This document shows positions 1 to 6,353 of a stretch of DNA of 10,561 nucleotides, in pieces (positions within the stretch are counted from its first letter, which is position 1; each line of letters opens with the position of its first letter). The position numbers and the translations under genes were made by a program. Source of the DNA: an uncultured Slackia sp. (GTDB lineage Bacteria > Actinomycetota > Coriobacteriia > Coriobacteriales > Eggerthellaceae). Where the stretch lies: positions 1-10,561 of the forward strand of contig USEZ01000057.1 of the NCBI GenBank assembly GCA_900553775.1. Reading direction: 5' to 3'. A model generated the notes under the pieces. That model was not told the DNA's origin. It made no database searches and saw nothing but the letters and a program-made list of their open reading frames with translations.

Positions 1-19
1 ACCGGCAACGGCGCGTTGA
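1..19 (+). CDS. Possible 3' end of an upstream gene (partial)
   Basis: One frame reads Pro-Ala-Thr-Ala-Arg and then a TGA stop at 17-19. The last base of that stop is the first base of the next ATG (19-21), giving TGATG. This overlap is typical of translationally coupled genes, for example the two subunits of a heterodimeric ABC exporter. That fits the exporter-like start of the next gene. Only five codons are visible, so this is inferred from the overlap geometry alone. Confidence 0.3.
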
Positions 20-966
20 TGCGCCGGTTTCTGCCCTACCTTATTAAGTACAAGGGTGTACTGTTTTTTGATTTGTTTTGCGCGGCGCTGACAACGCTGT
101 GCGATATTGCCCTGCCTACCATCATGCGCACGCTGACCAACACGGTCTCGGCCGCCGCGCTGACGGTGGATGCATCCGACGGCGGTTCCCGACTGTCCGC
201 CGACGGCGCGCCTTGCGCGCCCGCGCGCCCGCGCGCTTTATGGCAGAAGGCCGCCATCGCCGTCGTGGCTGCGGCGTCGGCGGCGCTGATCGGCATTTCC
301 GCCGCGGCCCTTCTTGCTCCCCCCGCGTCCGACGGCGCCGCCGACGTCGGCTTGCTGCAGACGACGGTCGAGCCGGATGGGGCGGCCGACGCGCCGGCGG
401 ACGATGCCGATGCGTCGTCCGACGCGGCGAAAGACGCCGCCGATTCCTCCGACGGGCGGTCGGACGCGGCATCGGCCGACGCAGATGCCGCCGATGGCGC
501 GGCGTCTGCGTCGGATGCGCGAAGCCTTGACGCCCGCACGCCCGCCCAAGACGAAGCAGGCGCCTCGCCCGCCACGAACGCGCCCGCCGCGCAGCCCGAC
601 TCCGGATCGGGCGGATCGGGCGAAGGCGCCGCCCCCGCGCCGTCTCCTGCCACGGTGACGGTGCGGGTGTCGGTCGGCTCCCAGGCGGTCGGCAACCCGG
701 TGTCGGCGTCGGGGACGTATACCTTCGAGCAGGGCGCCACGGCCTACGACGCGCTGTGCGCGCTCGGGCTGTCGGTCAACGTGCGCGACAGCGCGATGGG
801 CCTGTATGTGGCCGCCGTCGGCGGTTTGGCGGAAAAGGAACACGGCGGCGAAAGCGGTTGGAAGTATTCCGTCAACGGGGCCGACCCCCAGATGTCGAGC
901 GCGGCATATGCGCTGCACGACGGCGACGTGGTGGCGTGGCGCTATGTGACGTCTCTTGCGGGGTAG
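19..966 (+). CDS. Chimeric protein: ABC-exporter N-terminus joined to a membrane-anchored DUF4430 protein
   Basis: Predicted 315 residues. Residues 1 to about 50 match the start of an ABC exporter permease: a basic RRFLPYLIKYKG segment, then a first membrane helix containing DLFCA and ALPTIMRTLTN. The six-helix permease domain and ATPase are missing. From about residue 52 the protein changes character: a basic stretch ending RALWQK, a membrane anchor at 78-99, an Ala/Asp/Ser-rich linker at 100-210, and a DUF4430 domain at 211-315. The domain shows GGESGWKYSVNG (276-287) and DGDVVAWRY (301-309), as in the beta domain of transcobalamin-type proteins. The anchored domain would face outward and may pass ligand to the adjacent ECF transporter; that role is inferred. 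No Shine-Dalgarno precedes ATG 19, so coupling to an upstream gene is likely. TTG 16 is an alternative start. GTG 166 could be the remnant start of the DUF4430 gene but also lacks a ribosome binding site. The first 150 bases are less GC-rich and use codons (ATT, CTT, GTA, ACA) rare in its neighbours. Confidence 0.75.
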   Translation: MRRFLPYLIKYKGVLFFDLFCAALTTLCDIALPTIMRTLTNTVSAAALTVDASDGGSRLSADGAPCAPARPRALWQKAAIAVVAAASAALIGISAAALLAPPASDGAADVGLLQTTVEPDGAADAPADDADASSDAAKDAADSSDGRSDAASADADAADGAASASDARSLDARTPAQDEAGASPATNAPAAQPDSGSGGSGEGAAPAPSPATVTVRVSVGSQAVGNPVSASGTYTFEQGATAYDALCALGLSVNVRDSAMGLYVAAVGGLAEKEHGGESGWKYSVNGADPQMSSAAYALHDGDVVAWRYVTSLAG

Positions 967-1010
967 TCCGTCCGCTCGCACGCGGCGGTCCGCGCCGTCT
1001 CTCGCGTCTT

Positions 1011-1046
1011 TCGGGGCGATGCCGTCCGCACGTCGCCCCGATTTTT
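1011..1046 (+). terminator. Intrinsic terminator between the DUF4430 and ecfT genes
   Basis: A perfect 9-bp stem pairs TCGGGGCGA (1011-1019) with TCGCCCCGA (1033-1041) around a 13-base loop, followed at once by five T (1042-1046). It lies 44 bases after the DUF4430 stop and 38 bases before the ecfT ATG. It could fully end the first transcript, or act as a leaky terminator that makes more DUF4430 protein than transporter. I see no clear promoter between it and ecfT, which favours partial readthrough. Confidence 0.75.
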
Positions 1047-1084
1047 CCTCTCGCCATTCGGAAAGGAGCGTGGCACCCGATAGC

Positions 1085-1951
1085 ATGACGCATGTATTCG
1101 CATCCTATCATCCGTCCGTGCCGTTCGCGTTCATCGCGATCGCCTCCGTTTTCGCCATGGCCGCCATGCATCCGGTGTATGTGGCGCTCTCTTTTGCCGG
1201 CGCGTTCGTGCTCTCGCTGCTCGTGCGCGGCCGCGTGCAGACGCTTCGCTCCCTATGCTGGGCGGTTCCGATGTGCGCCATCGTGGCCGTTGCGAATCCG
1301 TTGTTCTCGGCATCGGGCTCTACCGAGCTGTTCCGCCTCGGCGGCATCGCGGTATACGGGGAGTCGCTTGCCTACGGCCTGTGCTCGGGGACGATGTTCG
1401 CGTCGGTGCTTCTGTGGCTCGCCTCGTATGCGCGCTGCATGACGGGCGGCAATACGCTCGCCTTGCTGGGAAACGTCGCGCCCACGGTGACGCTTATGAC
1501 GTCTCAGGTGCTCAGGCTTGTCCCGCAGTTCGTTTCGCGCGGGCGCACGGTCTCTTCGGTGCACGATGCGGCGTCCGCCGCTGCGCCGCGTTCGAAATCC
1601 GACGCCGCACGTGCGCGTCTGCGCATCGTGTCGGTGCTGATGGAGTGGGGGATGGAAGACGGCATCGACCGTACGGACGCCATGCGCGCCCGCGGCTATG
1701 GCTGCGGGACGAAGCGTACGACGTACAAGCGCCTGCGCTTCGGCCGCGCCGACGCCGTCGCGATGGCCCTCATCGTGTCGCTTGCCTTGGCGAATGCGCC
1801 CCTCATGGCGGCGGCGTGCGCGCAATATGCGTTCTATCCCACGATGAGCACGCTCGTCGTCTGGTGGGGATATGCGGTCTACGGTGCATTTCTGGCGATT
1901 CCCGCAGCGCTGCGGGCGAAGGAGTGGTGGCAGTGGCGTTCATCGACATAG
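1085..1951 (+). CDS. ECF transporter T component (energy-coupling membrane subunit)
   Basis: A 288-residue integral membrane protein. Hydrophobic helices occupy the N-terminal half (about residues 9-110) and a pair lies near the C-terminus (about 220-275). Between them is the cytoplasmic coupling region with the family motif MRARGYG; its Ala-Arg-Gly is at 202-204. In ECF transporters this motif docks onto the grooves of the ATPase pair and transmits ATP-driven motion to the substrate-binding S protein. ATG 1085 is chosen because the family hydrophobic segment begins soon after it; AAAGGAG at 1062-1068 is the only ribosome binding site, though its 16-base spacing is long. An in-frame GTG at 1070 is too close to that site. 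The 3' end overlaps the ATPase gene by 19 bases, so the two are very likely translated together. Confidence 0.9.
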   Translation: MTHVFASYHPSVPFAFIAIASVFAMAAMHPVYVALSFAGAFVLSLLVRGRVQTLRSLCWAVPMCAIVAVANPLFSASGSTELFRLGGIAVYGESLAYGLCSGTMFASVLLWLASYARCMTGGNTLALLGNVAPTVTLMTSQVLRLVPQFVSRGRTVSSVHDAASAAAPRSKSDAARARLRIVSVLMEWGMEDGIDRTDAMRARGYGCGTKRTTYKRLRFGRADAVAMALIVSLALANAPLMAAACAQYAFYPTMSTLVVWWGYAVYGAFLAIPAALRAKEWWQWRSST

Positions 1952-3429
1952 AGGGCTATTCCTTCGCATACCCTGCGGCGCAAAAGGGGCGTGCGGACGA
2001 TTCGACGACGCGATCGGGACGCCCCGATCGCGGGCCTTGGGTGCTTCGCGACGTGAATCTGCAGGTCGAAGAAGGAGCCTTCTGCGTGATCGTGGGCGAT
2101 ACGGGCTCGGGCAAGACCACGCTTCTGCGCAGCCTCAAGCCCGAGCTTTCGCCCGTCGGCGTGCGCGAGGGGCGTGTGCGCATCGCGGGGCGCGCCGTCG
2201 TGGAAGACGGGTTTTCCGCGTTGGGGTTCACGGCGCGGGAGAGCGCCGCGCAGATAGGCTATGTCATGCAAGACCCCGCCGCGCAGATCGTATGCGACGC
2301 GGTATGGCACGAGCTCGCGTTCGGGCTTGAAAACCTCGGGGTCGCGCAAGACGAGATGCGCCGCCGCGTGGCGGAGGTGGCGCATTTCTTCGGCATCGAG
2401 CCGTGGGTGCGCCGGGGCACCGAATCGCTTTCCGGCGGCCAGCAGCAGATCGTGAACCTGGCGGCGGTGCTGGCGCTTCGCCCGCGCCTGCTGCTGCTCG
2501 ACGAGCCCACGGCGCAGCTCGATCCCAATGCGCTCAAGCAGTTTCTGTTCCTGCTGGCGCGCGTGAACAAAGAACTCGGCATCACGGTGGTCGTGGCCAC
2601 CCATGCGCCCGAGGATATGGAGGCGTACGCCACGCAGACGGTCGTGCTGGGCGGAACGTGCGCGCCCGCCGCACGTGAGCAGGCGGAATCGGCCATGGAA
2701 GATCGCTGGCGCCGCCGGGCGCATGCTGCCGATACCTCCGATGCCGCCCTGGAGGTATCCGACGCGTATTTCCGCTACGAGCGCGAAAGCCCGTGGATTT
2801 TGCGCGGCATCGACCTGCGCGTCGGCCGCGGGCGCGTGCATGCGCTGGTGGGCGGCAACGGCTGCGGCAAAAGCACCTTGCTCAAAGCCATGGCGGGCGT
2901 CGTGCGCCTGCAGCGGGGGCGCGTCGTCAACACGCTCGCGCGCACGCAGGCGCTGATGCCGCAAGACCCCAAGGCGCTTTTCGTGTGCGACAGCGTTTCC
3001 GAGGAGCTGCACGAATGGGCCGGCCGCTGCGGCTACGGGCCCGCGCAAGAGCGCGAGATGCTGGAGCGCTTCGGCTTGGAGCGCCACGCCGCATGCCATC
3101 CGTACGACCTTTCGGGCGGGCAGCAGCAAAAGCTCGCCTTCGCGAAATTGCTGCTCACGGGCGCACGCCTGCTGTTTTTGGACGAACCGACCAAGGGGCT
3201 GGACCCGGCATCGTGCGCGGACGCCTCGCGCATCGTGCGCGAGCTCGCCGACGAAGGGCGCACCGTGGTTCTGGTGACGCACGACCTCGATTTCGCGCTT
3301 ATCACCGCCGACGAGGTGTCGATGCTGTTCGACGGGGAGGCGGCCTGCACCGAGGGCGTGCGGGATTTCTTCGCGAACAACCTGGTATATCGCCCGAACG
3401 CCTCGTCGCGCCTGTTCGGAGCGCTCTGA
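1933..3429 (+). CDS. ECF transporter A component, two fused ATPase domains
   Basis: A 498-residue cytoplasmic protein with two complete ABC ATPase domains in one chain, equivalent to separate EcfA1 and EcfA2. Domain 1 has Walker A GDTGSGKT (55-62), Q-loop YVMQDP, signature LSGGQQ (166-171), Walker B LLLLDEP (186-192) and an H-loop ATHAPED. Domain 2 has Walker A GNGCGKST (308-315), Q-loop LMPQDP, signature LSGGQQ (393-398), Walker B LLFLDEP (with D417, E418) and H-loop VTHDLD. All catalytic motifs are intact in both halves, so both sites should hydrolyse ATP. GTG 1933 is the chosen start because GAAGGAG (1918-1924) lies 8 bases upstream; the frame stays open much further upstream but without family similarity. 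The gene overlaps ecfT and ends one base before the S-component gene. Confidence 0.93.
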   Translation: MAFIDIEGYSFAYPAAQKGRADDSTTRSGRPDRGPWVLRDVNLQVEEGAFCVIVGDTGSGKTTLLRSLKPELSPVGVREGRVRIAGRAVVEDGFSALGFTARESAAQIGYVMQDPAAQIVCDAVWHELAFGLENLGVAQDEMRRRVAEVAHFFGIEPWVRRGTESLSGGQQQIVNLAAVLALRPRLLLLDEPTAQLDPNALKQFLFLLARVNKELGITVVVATHAPEDMEAYATQTVVLGGTCAPAAREQAESAMEDRWRRRAHAADTSDAALEVSDAYFRYERESPWILRGIDLRVGRGRVHALVGGNGCGKSTLLKAMAGVVRLQRGRVVNTLARTQALMPQDPKALFVCDSVSEELHEWAGRCGYGPAQEREMLERFGLERHAACHPYDLSGGQQQKLAFAKLLLTGARLLFLDEPTKGLDPASCADASRIVRELADEGRTVVLVTHDLDFALITADEVSMLFDGEAACTEGVRDFFANNLVYRPNASSRLFGAL

Positions 3430-3430
3430 G

Positions 3431-4150
3431 ATGGCGGCGGTGAGGCATGCGGCGGCGCTCGCCTGCGAGATCGTCGCCGTGGCGGCGGTTCCCGCCGTGC
3501 TCGTCTTATGCGCCGTTTTCGGCGTGCAGCAGACGGCGTTGCTGAGCATGGCGGTGGTGACATGCGCGTTGCTGCTGTTTTTCGCGGGCTATGAAACAGG
3601 CCGTCCGCGCCTGCGCGACATCATGCCCGTCGTGGTGCTCGCCGCCCTTGCTGCGGCGGGGCGCATCCTTTTCGCGCCGTTTCCGAGCTTCAAGCCGGTA
3701 TCGGCCATCGCCATCATCGCGGGCGCGGCATTCGGACGGCGCAGCGGATTCATGGTAGGGGCCTTGGCGGCGCTCGCGTCGAACTTCTTTTTCGGGCAAG
3801 GGGCCTGGACGCCCTGGCAGATGTATGCCTGGGGCATGGTCGGCTACGGAGCCGGCGTGCTGGCGCAGGCGGGCTTGGCTCGACGTACGGGCGTCGTGTG
3901 CGCCTACGGGTTCGTTTCGGGCTATGCCTACGGGTTCGTCTTGAACCTATGGAGCATCGTGGGCTTTTTCCATCCGCAGGACATCGCGCAGATTCTGGCG
4001 GTGTATGCCGCGGCGCTTCCTTTCGACACCATGCACGCCGTGGCTACCGTGACGTTTCTGCTGGCGCTGTATGCGCCCTGGCGACGCAAGCTCGCGCGCA
4101 TCGCGCGCAAATACGGGCTCGCCGACGACGCGCGGGCGCCGTGCCGGTAA
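3431..4150 (+). CDS. ECF transporter S component (substrate-binding membrane protein)
   Basis: A 239-residue hydrophobic protein with about six membrane helices. It carries landmarks of ECF S components: GRILFAPFPSFKPV (with FPSFKPV at 84-90), a glycine-rich IIAGAAFGRRSGFMVG segment, and FFGQGAWTPWQM (W126, W129) before a helix starting YAWGMVGYGAG. S components bind the vitamin in the membrane and topple when coupled to T and A subunits. The TGA of the ATPase gene and this ATG are one base apart, showing a single translated unit. The substrate cannot be read from these motifs. The DUF4430 gene upstream argues for a vitamin, perhaps a corrinoid; similar S proteins are linked with riboflavin, queuosine precursors or cobalamin. 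The last 25 residues are basic and cytoplasmic. Confidence 0.85.
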   Translation: MAAVRHAAALACEIVAVAAVPAVLVLCAVFGVQQTALLSMAVVTCALLLFFAGYETGRPRLRDIMPVVVLAALAAAGRILFAPFPSFKPVSAIAIIAGAAFGRRSGFMVGALAALASNFFFGQGAWTPWQMYAWGMVGYGAGVLAQAGLARRTGVVCAYGFVSGYAYGFVLNLWSIVGFFHPQDIAQILAVYAAALPFDTMHAVATVTFLLALYAPWRRKLARIARKYGLADDARAPCR

Positions 4151-4188
4151 AGTGGGGGCATGCATGCGGGGAAGAAAGGGGATGCGCA

Positions 4189-4578
4189 ATGACTGAAATC
4201 GCGATCGGAGGGCTTGTCGCGGCGGCATGCCTGATTTCGGCGGTCGTGCTGTTCTCGGGCCACGGCGTGTTCATGGTGGCCACGCTCAACCGCATGGATC
4301 CTGCCGAGCGCGACGCGTCCTACGACGTGCCGCGGGCATGCAGGGCGACGGGCGTGTTCGCGCTGGTCGCCGGCGTTGCGGTGCTCGCGTTCATCGCGCT
4401 GAAATACGCAGCCTTGACGGCGTATCTTCCCGAAGCGGTGCTTCCCGCCTACACGGTCGCCATGATCGCCGCCATCGTGGGCACGCTCGTGTGGAGCGTG
4501 TCGCACATCGAGAGGCATTGCAAGCGGGAGGTTCCCGCCAAAGGCGGAAAAGGCAAGGGGAAGACGCGGCGCCGTTGA
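4189..4578 (+). CDS. DUF3784-like small membrane protein
   Basis: A 129-residue protein with three predicted membrane helices, at about residues 4-24, 52-72 and 82-102. After the first helix comes the DUF3784 pattern: GHGVFMVATLNRM, then an acidic DPAERDASYD stretch and a Cys before the second helix. The tail after SHIERHCKREV is strongly basic and glycine-rich (KGGKGKGKTRRR), so it should be cytoplasmic and could touch RNA, nucleotide or phospholipid. ATG 4189 follows AAAGGGGA (4175-4182) at good spacing. The gene starts 38 bases after the S-component stop and is probably the last gene of that transcript. The family has no established function. A link to the transporter rests only on position. 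Confidence 0.75.
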   Translation: MTEIAIGGLVAAACLISAVVLFSGHGVFMVATLNRMDPAERDASYDVPRACRATGVFALVAGVAVLAFIALKYAALTAYLPEAVLPAYTVAMIAAIVGTLVWSVSHIERHCKREVPAKGGKGKGKTRRR

Positions 4579-4587
4579 CGCCCATGC

Positions 4588-4622
4588 TGCATGAAATTCC
4601 TGAAAAACGCCTTTTTCATGCA
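4588..4622. repeat. Inverted repeat with two competing pairings
   Basis: TGCATGAAA (4588-4596) is exactly matched by TTTCATGCA (4614-4622). A second perfect hairpin, GAAAAA (4602-4607) with TTTTTC (4612-4617), lies inside it and uses part of the same right arm. It starts 9 bases after the DUF3784 stop and has no T tract after it. It could be a weak 3' end structure, a processing site or a protein binding site. Confidence 0.45.
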
Positions 4623-4684
4623 CGAGGAAACGGTTCGATGCGAATAAACGCCCTATTTCTTTGCATATACGGTTCATCTCGCGG

Positions 4685-4714
4685 TGGCAATATCGTGCTT
4701 TAGTGTGCTAAACT
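4685..4714 (+). promoter_or_regulatory. Extended -10 promoter for the permease operon
   Basis: TGCTAAACT (4706-4714) fits an extended -10 element, TGN followed by TAAACT, four of six matches to TATAAT. The -35 region (TGGCAA at 4685-4690, 18-base spacer) is weak, as is usual with an extended -10. A short inverted repeat, TTTAG-TGTG-CTAAA (4699-4712), overlaps the -10 and could bind a repressor. Predicted transcription would start near 4721, leaving a leader of about 140 bases. No experimental support; predicted from sequence alone. Confidence 0.45.
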
Positions 4715-4715
4715 A

Positions 4716-4801
4716 TTCCGCAGTGTCAGGGAACATGGCGGAAAAGCGCGCCTTGTCGAATCGCCTCCGGGCGATTTTTCATGCCGCCGCTTCGGCGCGG
4801 C
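4716..4801 (+). promoter_or_regulatory. Structured leader: candidate attenuator or riboswitch
   Basis: Hairpin 1 pairs TTCCGC (4716-4721) with GCGGAA (4738-4743), continues past one A-G mismatch through GTGT/ACAT, and has loop CAGGGA (4727-4732). Loop bases CAGGG can pair with CCTTG (4751-4755), with one G-U, as an H-type pseudoknot. The 3' arm of hairpin 1 (4737-4741) can instead pair with the left arm of the terminator (4761-4765), so hairpin 1 and terminator can be switched. A very stable UUCG-loop hairpin follows at 4783-4801. I do not recognise a known riboswitch class. Confidence 0.4.
4759..4780 (+). terminator. Intrinsic terminator inside the permease leader
   Basis: A perfect 7-bp stem pairs AATCGCC (4759-4765) with GGCGATT (4770-4776) around TCCG, with a run of five T at 4775-4779. 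It stands between the predicted promoter and the permease start codon, 84 bases before the ATG. It could either end stray transcription from the upstream operon or, more interestingly, act as the off-state of an attenuator. Confidence 0.6.
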
Positions 4802-4863
4802 GCGGTCGCGTCGCGTTTTCGGTTCCCGGCGTTTCGACCGTTTCGCACAGAAGGAGGCGCCCT

Positions 4864-6213
4864 ATGTCGTCCGAATCCGAAGCTATGAGCTTCGAGGCCG
4901 AGGGAATGCATATCGACGAATCGCAGCGCAAGGGCCTGTGGCCGCTCACGGTGATCTGGATCAGCAACGCGTTCAACGTTTCGACGCTTATGACGGGCGC
5001 GGCCCTCGGCGCCGCGTTGACGTTGGGCGACAGCCTTATTGCGGCCTTCGTCGGCTTCGGCATCATCACGGCATACATGGTGCTCGTCGCCATGCAGTCC
5101 TGCGATCTGGGATTGCCCACCTCGGCGCTTTCGACGGCGGCCTTGGGCAAGACGGGCGGGCGCTATCTGATCAGCATCGTGGTCGGCCTGGCGCTTATCG
5201 GCTGGTTCGGCGTGCAGGCGGCCGTGTGCGGCTCGTCGTTTTCGATCGCCTTGGCCGAAATGACGGGCTTCCAGATTCCCGTATGGCTTTCGGCGGTCGT
5301 GCTGGGCGGGCTGATGCTCGTCACGGCCGTGTTCGGGTTCGACGGCGTGAAATGGGTCAACTACATCGCTTTGCCGCTCCTGTTCGTCATCTGCATGTAC
5401 GGTTTGGTCGTGTCCGTTTCGGACGCAGGCGTCGCGAGCGTGTTCGACTACGTTCCCGCCGAAAGCATGGGGCTTGTCGCCGGCATCAATATCTCCGTCG
5501 GCCTGTTCGCCTTGGGCGGCGCCACCATCGGCGATTTCACCCGTTATGCGAAAAGCCGTCGCGACGCGGTCATCTCCTCGGCGGCGGGCGTGTGGCCTGC
5601 CAATGTCGTGGTCATGATGATCGGCGCCGTGTTGGCGATCGTCGTGCCCGAGTCGGGCGGCGATATCACCTTGATCATGGCGGGTCTGGGCCTGGCGGTG
5701 ATCGGCATGGTCGCGCTCGTGGCAAGCACGTGGACGGTCAACGTGAGCAACGCCTATTCGGCAGGCCTTGCGTTCGCCGTCATGCTCGGCAAGGGAGAGC
5801 GCGGTTACAAGGCGTCCACCATCGTGTCGGGCGCGATCGGCATCGCCTTGGCGGCGATGGGCATCATGGGTCATTTCACGTTCTTCCTCACGCTGCTGTC
5901 GGCCATGATTCCGGCGCTCGCGGGCTCGATGATCGCCGATTACTGGTTCATCCGCAAGGCGCGCCCCGAGAACTTCAAGCCGCTCGACGGCGTATCGGTG
6001 CCGGGCATCGTGAGCTTTATCGCCGGCGCCGCAGTGGCTATGGTCACGGGCGGCACGTTCGCGGGCACGCCGCTCGCGTTTCTCGACGTGCCGTTTTTGC
6101 TGGGGCCCGTCAACGGCATCGTCGCGTCCATGGTGCTCTACGTGCTTATCTACAAGGCCATGAAGCTTCCTGCCTTCGAGGGTCCCATTCAGTTCAAGAC
6201 CCCGCAGCGTTAG
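4864..6213 (+). CDS. NCS1-family (CodB-like) cytosine/heterocycle permease
   Basis: A 449-residue membrane protein with about 12 helices, close to the usual length of cytosine permeases. It shows CodB-type landmarks: NAFNVSTLMTGAALG in the first helix, GLPTSALSTAALGKTGG, a central GDFTRYAKS (DFTRYAK at 224-230), STWTVNVSNAYSAGLAF (TWTVN at 289-293) and PALAGSMIADYWF. NCS1 carriers move cytosine, purines, allantoin or hydantoins with a cation. No cytosine deaminase is nearby. The downstream DUF917 and hydantoinase-type genes instead suggest a hydantoin- or imidazolone-like ring compound; that is inference. ATG 4864 follows a near-perfect AAGGAGG (4851-4857) at 6 bases. The frame is open upstream but unlike the family. 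Expression is probably controlled by the leader just before it. Confidence 0.9.
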   Translation: MSSESEAMSFEAEGMHIDESQRKGLWPLTVIWISNAFNVSTLMTGAALGAALTLGDSLIAAFVGFGIITAYMVLVAMQSCDLGLPTSALSTAALGKTGGRYLISIVVGLALIGWFGVQAAVCGSSFSIALAEMTGFQIPVWLSAVVLGGLMLVTAVFGFDGVKWVNYIALPLLFVICMYGLVVSVSDAGVASVFDYVPAESMGLVAGINISVGLFALGGATIGDFTRYAKSRRDAVISSAAGVWPANVVVMMIGAVLAIVVPESGGDITLIMAGLGLAVIGMVALVASTWTVNVSNAYSAGLAFAVMLGKGERGYKASTIVSGAIGIALAAMGIMGHFTFFLTLLSAMIPALAGSMIADYWFIRKARPENFKPLDGVSVPGIVSFIAGAAVAMVTGGTFAGTPLAFLDVPFLLGPVNGIVASMVLYVLIYKAMKLPAFEGPIQFKTPQR

Positions 6214-6353
6214 GCGAAGCGCCGCGTGCGGCGAACCGGCCGCACGCATGATGATTCCGGGCGTCTGCATATCGTATGCTGGCGCCTTCGTCCTGCAGGC
6301 AAAGAGGAATGCGCCCGTCTGTGCGGCGGGCGAAGGGAAGAAAGGATATCGGC
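6214..6353 (+). other. Intercistronic spacer with three stem-loops
   Basis: The gap between the permease and the first DUF917 gene holds three structures. The first is a perfect 9-bp hairpin, GCGTGCGGC (6224-6232) with GCCGCACGC (6239-6247). The second is a short symmetric site, GCATA-TCG-TATGC (6267-6279). The third is a 6-bp hairpin, CGCCCG (6312-6317) with CGGGCG (6327-6332), just before the ribosome binding site of the next gene. None is followed by a T tract, so they look like mRNA stabilisers, processing signals or translation controls rather than terminators. No convincing promoter is seen. Confidence 0.5.

Noticed and set aside
1255..1932. Upstream extension of the fused ATPase frame
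   Set aside because: It runs inside ecfT in another frame with no family similarity; a proper ribosome binding site is found before GTG 1933.
1879..3549. Long minus-strand open frames, here and at 36-740, 4726-6270, 6210-7703 and 8813-10396
   Set aside because: They are mirror images of well-supported + strand genes, caused by high GC. Their predicted proteins are rich in Arg/His/Ala with no family features.
4685..4698. TGGCA-like and TGC elements resembling a sigma-54 promoter
   Set aside because: Only 9 bases separate the GG and GC dinucleotides where 10 are required, and the extended -10 element just downstream explains the site better.
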